A stretch of 39,576 nucleotides of DNA from Methanosarcinaceae archaeon. GTDB taxonomy: Archaea > Halobacteriota > Methanosarcinia > Methanosarcinales > Methanosarcinaceae. A model generated the notes under the pieces. The model was not told the DNA's origin and did not search any database. It worked only from the letters and a program-made list of their open reading frames with translations. Shown here in pieces: positions 35,030-39,576 of the stretch; positions within the stretch are counted from its first letter, which is position 1, and each line of letters begins with the position of its first letter. The position numbers and the translations under genes are program-made. The stretch is from assembly GCA_020055655.1 (NCBI GenBank), contig JAIPUR010000025.1, forward strand, positions 1-39,576, written 5' to 3'.

Positions 35030-35707
35030 ATGAAACAAACTGAGCAGAATATTGGCAGGGTCAAAAGGACAAGGAAAGAGACAAAGAACAGCTATGACCA
35101 AATGAGCATATTTTATCCCATATTCAACATTTTTGAGGGTAAATTCAAGAAGATCGGTCTTCAGAAGCTGGATGTCAAAACAGGCGAAACTGTCCTTGAG
35201 ATCGGATTCGGAACAGGGCACTGCCTTGCACAAATTACAAAAGCTGTCGGAGTATCTGGAAGAGCATATGGAATAGACATATCAGAAAAGATGTGCAGGA
35301 CTGCAAGATCCACTATCGGGAAAAATCCAGAGCCAGCAAAAGCAGATATAGTATGCGGTGATGTCCTCAAACTCCCCTTTCAAGATAATTCCTTTGATGC
35401 GATCTTCATGACTTTTGTGCTCGACCTCTTCGACACGCCAGATATCCCGCTTGTTCTTGAAGAGTGCCACAGAGCACTTAAAAAAGGCGGCAGAATATGT
35501 ATTGTGGGACTTGCCATGGAAGGCGAGGAAACATCCATGCCGGATATCTACGGATGGTTGCACGAACATTTCCAAAGTGTTTTTGATTGCAGACAGATAT
35601 TCCTCAGAGAATCGATCGAGGATGCTGAGTTTGTAGTAAAGGATCATGTGAAGATGGCGCTGCTGGGCTTGCCGATAGATGTGGTTTTGGCTGAGAAATT
35701 GCTTTAG
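35030..35707 (+). CDS. class I SAM-dependent methyltransferase
   Basis: 225 residues of the UbiE/Methyltransf_11 type. SAM-binding motif I is VLEIGFGTGHCLAQIT (about residue 54), the acidic ribose site is GIDISEKMC, then GDVLKLPFQDNSFDAIFMTF and LEECHRALKKGGRICIVGL. The substrate is unknown; small molecules such as quinone, phenazine or lipid precursors are possible, and methanophenazine synthesis needs C-methylation (speculation). GGAG lies 12 nt before the ATG, which is long. Stands alone. Confidence 0.82.
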   Translation: MKQTEQNIGRVKRTRKETKNSYDQMSIFYPIFNIFEGKFKKIGLQKLDVKTGETVLEIGFGTGHCLAQITKAVGVSGRAYGIDISEKMCRTARSTIGKNPEPAKADIVCGDVLKLPFQDNSFDAIFMTFVLDLFDTPDIPLVLEECHRALKKGGRICIVGLAMEGEETSMPDIYGWLHEHFQSVFDCRQIFLRESIEDAEFVVKDHVKMALLGLPIDVVLAEKLL

Positions 35708-35928
35708 CCTGATAACCAAAGTAATTTCTTGGTTTAATGTCAATTGTTGAATAAAATCAGCGATTCCTATTAACCATAATAAAGGAAGTTATGATATGTT
35801 AACTCAATTGTCTTTTTTCAGGAATACTTACCACTTAAACATTTCAGAAAAATACCGTTGTTGGTATAAATTAATATGTAGTTAAAACTAATTTTAAGAG
35901 AACAAACTGCTTTATTCTACGAGAATTA

Positions 35929-36723
35929 ATGGTAACAATTATGATGGGAAATCCTGATTATTTATCGAATGTCACTGTTGTAATACCAAGTTTCAATGAA
36001 GAATATTATATAAAAGACATAATAAAACATATTAAAGCTTTTGGCCTCAACAATATAATTTTAGTAAATGATGGTTCAACAGACGATACAATAGAAAAAG
36101 CAAAAGAAATTGATAAAAACATTATTGTTATTGAAAATTTACATCATTATGGACGTATTAAAACTCGTTTATCTGGACTTTATGCTGTGAAGACTGAATA
36201 CGCATTAATTTTAGAAGCCCCGCACAGCATCGAAAGATATGACAGTCGTTATCTTTTAAATTTTATTAAATTTGGAATTGAAGGTAACCATTCTCTTCTA
36301 TTACCTGAAAAAGATTCATTTCGCAGAAAAGAAACAATACTCAATTTTTTTAAACCAAAGATATCTTCTGTCCTAAAAAAACAGTATGGTATTACTCTTT
36401 CAGAACCACTTTTAGATTGTGCTTTAATAGGTCCATCATTGCTAGAAGAACTTAAAAAGGGCACTTTAGGAAATGATTTTATTATGTTAGAGTTGATTCG
36501 GGTTGCTACAAGGAATTACTTAAAAATAGGAACTTATGATCTTGGACCATTTGTACTCGTTCAATATCATCATAGTTTACTAAACTCTATTAGAAAAAAC
36601 TATCAATTATATAATTACTTAAGGATAGCGTTTCCTACAACAAGAATTCAAAATATTAAAGATCAAGTAATTGTAGCTATAATTGTATTTATATTACTTC
36701 GTTTTATTGAAACTATTTTTTAA
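35929..36723 (+). CDS. GT2-like glycosyltransferase with membrane anchor, DxD not visible
   Basis: 264 residues. The N-terminus has the GT2 fold: VTVVIPSFNEEYYIKDII and IILVNDGSTDDT (nucleotide-binding Asp). Where DxD is expected the sequence reads LILEAPHSIERYD, so the metal site is altered. The C-terminus has a membrane helix (about 243-262, VIVAIIVFILLRFIETIF). Codon choice is more A/T-rich than in the glm genes, hinting at transfer. A surface polysaccharide or lipid-linked sugar role is possible; activity is doubtful. The start could also be the ATG at 35941 or 35944. Confidence 0.65.
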   Translation: MVTIMMGNPDYLSNVTVVIPSFNEEYYIKDIIKHIKAFGLNNIILVNDGSTDDTIEKAKEIDKNIIVIENLHHYGRIKTRLSGLYAVKTEYALILEAPHSIERYDSRYLLNFIKFGIEGNHSLLLPEKDSFRRKETILNFFKPKISSVLKKQYGITLSEPLLDCALIGPSLLEELKKGTLGNDFIMLELIRVATRNYLKIGTYDLGPFVLVQYHHSLLNSIRKNYQLYNYLRIAFPTTRIQNIKDQVIVAIIVFILLRFIETIF

Positions 36724-36795
36724 GACTGTCATTTTCCTTTTATTCAATCTCGATTTACTCGTATCAATAGAAAGTGCAGAAATATATTTCCTATT

Positions 36796-36830
36796 AGTTT
36801 CCCTATCGGAAACTGCTCAACTATATTTTT
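36796..36830. terminator. hairpin between the GT2 gene and tRNA-Thr
   Basis: AGTTTCC and GGAAACT pair over 7 bp with a 5-nt loop; a T-run follows at 36826-36830. It may end the GT2 transcript. The tRNA transcript itself meets a T-rich stretch directly after its 3-prime end. Confidence 0.4.
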
Positions 36831-36895
36831 AGATTAAAAAAAGAACAACTCGAAAATAAAAGGAAAGCTGAACGTTGAAATTATTAAAGAAAAAG

Positions 36896-36967
36896 AGCCT
36901 CGGGTGGGATTTGAACCCACGACCTCGTCATTACCAATGACGCGCTAGACCCCTAAGCCACCGAGGC
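36896..36967 (-). tRNA. tRNA-Thr (anticodon GGU)
   Basis: The minus strand folds as a full cloverleaf of 72 nt: acceptor GCCTCGG with CCGAGGC, a 3-bp D stem, anticodon stem CGTCA/TGACG with loop TTGGTAA (anticodon GGT), T stem GTGGG/CCCAC with TTCAAAT, and discriminator U as in archaeal tRNA-Thr. CCA is not encoded. A37 next to U36 makes it a t6A substrate, the product of KEOPS (Pcc1 is encoded at 18398). Confidence 0.95.
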
Positions 36968-37012
36968 ACATGAATAATTAGTGGGGTGCTCTCCCCTAAT
37001 ACACAGACTTGG

Positions 37013-37020
37013 ATAATAAA
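37013..37020 (-). promoter_or_regulatory. TATA box of tRNA-Thr
   Basis: On the minus strand CCGAAAC-TTTATTAT is a BRE plus TATA box about 46-53 nt ahead of the tRNA, giving a start near 36990. TTAG-GGG and CCCC-CTAA segments at 36978-36999 can form a hairpin in the leader. Confidence 0.5.
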
Positions 37021-37043
37021 GTTTCGGTTGGGAAAGTGTTGAT

Positions 37044-37550
37044 TTATAAGCACCAGCGGGAATCCACCGGGAAACGTTCGTTGATCCACATGAGTACGCC
37101 GTTATGGTGTACGATCCTGTAGTTTCTGGAGAGAACTTTATCTGAATCAAAGAGCGGTTCGTCCTCAAGCATCTCGATACTCTCAAAATCACGGCGTGTT
37201 TCCACATTGTGATCTCGCAGGATTCGACCTATGGGTATATCAGCCTTCATCATATCGCATCGAACAGGTTCGGGCATATTATTGATAGCTGCAAGTGATC
37301 TTGCATGTGCGAAAGGGATGTCACCACATTTGAGTGTCACCACGCGTTCATTGATATCTGCACCCAGCTCCACATCGAATATCTCTGCCATATTTTCATC
37401 AGCAGGAATGATATGCTGGAATTCTGTAACAACTGCAGTGGGATACTTTGTCATAATCTCAAGAAGAAAAGTTACCGAACCATCTGTACCTGCACAGACC
37501 CTAAGACATGTGGGAATATCAAAACTTTTAAGTTTTTCAAGAAAATCCAT
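37044..37550 (-). CDS. DUF98 protein, probable chorismate-pyruvate lyase
   Basis: 168 residues. The DUF98 family includes Mycobacterium Rv2949c, which makes 4-hydroxybenzoate from chorismate. Marks seen: CLRVCAGTDGSVTFLLEIMT, FDVELGADINERVVTL, MKADIPIGRILRDHNVETRRD with the conserved PIGR. In methanogens 4-hydroxybenzoate is the precursor of the methanopterin side chain, so I infer that role. I chose the ATG at 37550 (AAAGGTTGG ahead); the frame opens 20 residues earlier, but those overlap the next gene and look like chance. It is last in a three-gene series with the DUF5611-like and radical SAM genes, just ahead of the tRNA. Confidence 0.7.
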   Translation of the reverse strand: MDFLEKLKSFDIPTCLRVCAGTDGSVTFLLEIMTKYPTAVVTEFQHIIPADENMAEIFDVELGADINERVVTLKCGDIPFAHARSLAAINNMPEPVRCDMMKADIPIGRILRDHNVETRRDFESIEMLEDEPLFDSDKVLSRNYRIVHHNGVLMWINERFPVDSRWCL

Positions 37551-37599
37551 ACCAACCAACCTTTGAAAATCAAAAATAAGAATAAAGATAAAAGAAAGT

Positions 37600-37911
37600 T
37601 TATTTAGCAACTTCCTTCTTAGCCTGCTTCAAGCGTTCTTTAGCAGTGTATCCAGTTGCACAGAGAAGGAAATCTCTGAAACGCTTATTGGAATCAAGAA
37701 TTACTTCATCATCCAAATTACCAGTGTCAGATTCAGTGTCAACTGCTAGTTTCTTCCCTTCAAGCCAGACAGTGAGCTTGGTTAATATACCGTAAGACAC
37801 AACCAGTTTATCCCCATCGCGAGTAACCTCGGTTGGAAAATTATTTGTAAGACATTCATGTATCCTGTCAAGTTCAGGTTTAGAGCCGCGTTTTAACTTG
37901 TATTCCTTCAT
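37600..37911 (-). CDS. small archaeal protein, DUF5611-like
   Basis: 103 residues, basic and compact: KEYKLKRGSKPELDRIHECL, VTRDGDKLVVSYGILTKLTV, NKRFRDFLLCATGYTAKER. It looks like an alpha/beta small domain with a helical Lys-rich tail (QAKKEVAK). I believe it matches the methanogen DUF5611 family, function unknown. The ATG at 37911 (GGAT ahead) is preferred over an upstream TTG. 49 nt from the chorismate-lyase-like gene and 73 nt from the radical SAM gene. Confidence 0.6.
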   Translation of the reverse strand: MKEYKLKRGSKPELDRIHECLTNNFPTEVTRDGDKLVVSYGILTKLTVWLEGKKLAVDTESDTGNLDDEVILDSNKRFRDFLLCATGYTAKERLKQAKKEVAK

Positions 37912-37984
37912 TTCAATCAATCCATTATAACTGGTTTTATACGAATAAAGATTCCGGTTTGGGATGTCCCTGCACCAATACTAC

Positions 37985-38680
37985 CTATTTCTTCATAACC
38001 TTATTTCCCATCTCACCCGCAAGTCGCACCATTGGAACTTCCTCAAATACTATTTTACCGAGGTTCTCAATATCCCCCCATTTAGGTGTGGGTGAATCAT
38101 GACCCATAAACGGAAGATCGAAATCCGGGTTACTCATGAACTGGTAAAGCATAACCTCAGATGCGCCTTTCATATCCGGAAGTATTTTTGGCATTGTTTC
38201 TGCATTCACAAACTCAGGTAGAACCCTAACCCATATCCTCAACCATTTTTTGCGGGCAATATTCAGTGACTCACGCAGAAGTGCCACATACTTTACTGTA
38301 CGCTCTTCTGACATTCCCGTAAGCTCCATTATTGCAGGAATATCATCCAGTGGAGCCTTGATCTCAAGTACAAAACCCTTAACATATGGAGAAAGCTGTT
38401 TGAGAACATACGGCTTCATACCATTGGACTTTACAATAATACTCTTACCTGCATCATGAAGTTGCTCAACAAGTGGTAAAAGGTCCTTTTGCAATGTTGG
38501 TTCAGCTCCACCCATATAAACATCTTCAGTGCTTGATCTGGAAGCAAAGTCGAAAACATCTTCGATCGTCCACTCTATTCTGGGTTGTATTATATGCACG
38601 CAATATGGACATTTCATATTGCATCCTGCAAACTCGATTCTAATGTGCCCTTTACTGTCAGATAGATCAATTAACCTCAT
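37985..38680 (-). CDS. radical SAM protein, pyruvate-formate-lyase-activase-like
   Basis: 231 residues. CNMKCPYC at about residue 20 supplies the CX3CX2C ligands of the 4Fe-4S cluster, with IRIEFAGC ahead and the GGAEPTLQ SAM-binding region after it. LEIKAPLDDIPAIMELTG matches activase-like members. The C-terminal part lacks extra Cys clusters, so it is a minimal radical SAM enzyme. Its target is unknown. GGAG 6 nt before the ATG at 38680 favours that start over an upstream TTG at 38710. First gene of the minus-strand series that ends near the tRNA. Confidence 0.82.
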   Translation of the reverse strand: MRLIDLSDSKGHIRIEFAGCNMKCPYCVHIIQPRIEWTIEDVFDFASRSSTEDVYMGGAEPTLQKDLLPLVEQLHDAGKSIIVKSNGMKPYVLKQLSPYVKGFVLEIKAPLDDIPAIMELTGMSEERTVKYVALLRESLNIARKKWLRIWVRVLPEFVNAETMPKILPDMKGASEVMLYQFMSNPDFDLPFMGHDSPTPKWGDIENLGKIVFEEVPMVRLAGEMGNKVMKK

Positions 38681-38803
38681 GCTTCTCCTTTCACTATAAA
38701 CATCATCCAAACAAATACCATAGGGAAATCGTAATCAGAACTTATTATACTTTTCCACACTATTCTGCAATATCCAAAATTGAGCATGAACAATAGCGAT
38801 TAG

Positions 38804-38811
38804 TATTTATG
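38804..38811 (+). promoter_or_regulatory. TATA-like box ahead of the small conserved gene
   Basis: TATTTATG would place transcription start near 38832-38836, that is downstream of the ATG at 38827. This argues for a later start codon. Confidence 0.35.
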
Positions 38812-38826
38812 TAGCGTAAACAATCA

Positions 38827-39150
38827 ATGCCTAAACAAGCGGTGATAATATTGGCAAGAAAACTACAACTTGAAGACCTTGAAAAGACAAAACAGAAGAT
38901 AGAAGGTAAGATCGATAAGGACGAGCTTGTAGGACTCTATGACCTGATCATACCTCCAGGCACACCATCCTACATTATTTACGATATGCTGGAAGAGTTT
39001 GATCTAGAAGCAGTTAACAGAAAAATGACTGTTGATATTGTAGAAAGTGATGATAGAGAACTTATAGCCCTCCGTGGAACCCTTGAAGAAGTCCAGGATG
39101 CAGAGAAATTCCTTCATGACGAATTAACAGCATGGATAAATGAAGATTAA
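38827..39150 (+). CDS. unrecognised small archaeal protein
   Basis: 107 residues from the ATG, or 99 from a TTG at 38851. The TTG has GGTGAT, an exact match to the archaeal 16S 3-prime end, 4 nt ahead, and lies downstream of the predicted transcription start, so I favour it. The product has an acidic, helical N-terminus (LEDLEKTKQKIEGKIDKDEL), a central LIIPPGTPSYIIYDMLEEF, and ends with an alpha/beta part. ESDDRELIALRGTLEEVQDA reads like a small-molecule or ACT-like fold, but I cannot name it. It converges on the marker-protein gene. Confidence 0.65.
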   Translation: MPKQAVIILARKLQLEDLEKTKQKIEGKIDKDELVGLYDLIIPPGTPSYIIYDMLEEFDLEAVNRKMTVDIVESDDRELIALRGTLEEVQDAEKFLHDELTAWINED

Positions 39151-39185
39151 AATTCAAAGATTTTCTTGATTTTTATCGAAAAATA

Positions 39186-39234
39186 GATGTTGTGCATCAG
39201 CCACTCACTTTCATTGCACAGCATCAAGGTTTTA
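39186..39234 (+). terminator. shared terminator between convergent genes
   Basis: GATGTTGTGCA (39186-39196) and TGCACAGCATC (39215-39225) pair over 11 bp with one G-U pair; a T-run follows at 39231-39234. Serves the small gene on the plus strand. Confidence 0.55.
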
Positions 39235-39240
39235 TTATAA

Positions 39241-39576
39241 TTATACGATCCTGTTTTTGCATTTGCACTTATTACTTTTTTCAGGATTCATATCAATTCC
39301 TGTAATTCCATCTGTATTGAAGTCAAATACATTTGCACGCCCATTAGCATCATAGATGTCCAGTTTGCAAGTGTCATTCACATCTCCGATAACTGCAGCC
39401 TTAATACCTGCTTTTTCAAAAATATCGATACATTCATCAGCATTTTCCGCTTTTGCAGTTACAACATAGCCAGTGGCAGGGTATATCTTAAGCCATTGCT
39501 CAAAGTCAATACCATCCGGACATGGAATCTTGCTAAGGTCCACAGAAGCTCCCACTTTACTAGTCTCGCAAAGCAT
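39241..39576 (-). CDS. AIR synthase-related protein, probable methanogenesis marker protein 2 (C-terminal part)
   Basis: The visible 111 residues run to the natural stop; the N-terminal part lies beyond the right edge, and the ATG at 39576 is probably internal. The text GASVDLSKIPCPDGIDFEQW, then YPATGYVVTAK, and GIKAAVIGDVNDTCKLDIYD matches the C-terminal (AIRS_C) domain of an AIR-synthase-related protein, as in the methanogen marker protein 2 family of about 390-430 residues. The last residues KSNKCKCKNRIV add a Cys pair. Role unknown; found in methanogens only. Confidence 0.65.
   Translation of the reverse strand: MLCETSKVGASVDLSKIPCPDGIDFEQWLKIYPATGYVVTAKAENADECIDIFEKAGIKAAVIGDVNDTCKLDIYDANGRANVFDFNTDGITGIDMNPEKSNKCKCKNRIV

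Noticed and set aside
35795-35884. 29-residue frame with AAGGAAG ahead
   Set aside because: Too short, no promoter at the right distance and no composition that suggests coding.
37551-37610. Hydrophobic 20-residue N-terminal extension of the DUF98 protein (possible signal peptide)
   Set aside because: It overlaps the end of the upstream gene, has no ribosome site, and the enzyme family is cytoplasmic; the ATG at 37550 has a better context.
1-39576. CRISPR arrays, insertion sequences, phage genes, rRNA
   Set aside because: I looked for regularly spaced repeats, transposase motifs with terminal repeats and structural phage genes, and saw none.

Overview
The window is mostly the chromosome of a methylotrophic-type methanogenic archaeon of the Methanosarcinales (a Methanolobus, Methanococcoides or Methanohalophilus relative is my inference). 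The reasons are: a methanogen-type zinc-dependent seryl-tRNA synthetase with its three zinc ligands at the published Methanosarcina barkeri positions, archaeal S15 and S3Ae, the KEOPS subunit Pcc1, a DHH/RecJ nuclease of archaeal type, an archaeal GluRS, a FilR1-like regulator, a probable methanogenesis marker protein at the right edge, and archaeal BRE/TATA boxes about 25 bp ahead of predicted transcription starts. The first 2.1 kb is different. It is a low-GC bacterial block (TolC-like efflux protein, Cache fragment, cupin) with strong bacterial Shine-Dalgarno sites, TetR-type operators and a CRP/FNR-type promoter, resembling Halanaerobiales-style DNA. It is either a recent transfer or a metagenome assembly join near position 2145-2163.

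Layout. 1-2145: bacterial efflux/cupin block, all on the minus strand. 2164-10607: a probable archaeal surface or pilus-like system of five single-pass membrane-anchored proteins (one of 1355 residues) arranged around hisS; all five share an acidic-x-x-A type motif just before the membrane helix. 10644-18631: rpsO with its terminator, then a long co-directional run glmU-like/glmS/glmM/glmU (UDP-GlcNAc synthesis) followed by recJ-like and pcc1. 18651-20166: uracil-DNA glycosylase and panE on the minus strand. 20270-21905: a tiny Cys-rich ORF and serS. 21955-24596: an MDR oxidoreductase and the thiamine salvage genes thiE and thiM on the minus strand. 24780-25605: rps3ae with promoter and terminator. 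25646-29935: a zinc ribbon protein, DUF523-DUF1722 protein, gltX, a winged-helix protein and an FAH-family hydrolase, all minus.

29936-36723 is the more accessory part: a 39-residue ORF with its own promoter, a tail-anchored TPR protein, a frameshifted FilR1-like regulator, an acetate-transporter family gene divergent from an acetolactate decarboxylase lipoprotein, a zinc-finger/PD-(D/E)XK nuclease gene broken by an ochre stop, a methyltransferase, and a glycosyltransferase lacking a visible DxD. 36896-39576 returns to core methanogen functions: tRNA-Thr(GGU), a chorismate-lyase-like DUF98 protein, a DUF5611-like protein, a radical SAM protein, a small unrecognised protein, and the C-terminal part of an AIR-synthase-related methanogenesis marker protein.

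The genes serve translation and tRNA modification (three aminoacyl-tRNA synthetases, two ribosomal proteins, Pcc1, and a tRNA-Thr that is an expected t6A substrate), amino-sugar supply for surface glycans, cofactor synthesis (ketopantoate, thiamine, probably 4-hydroxybenzoate for methanopterin) and the cell surface. I saw no CRISPR array, insertion sequence, transposase, rRNA or phage module.
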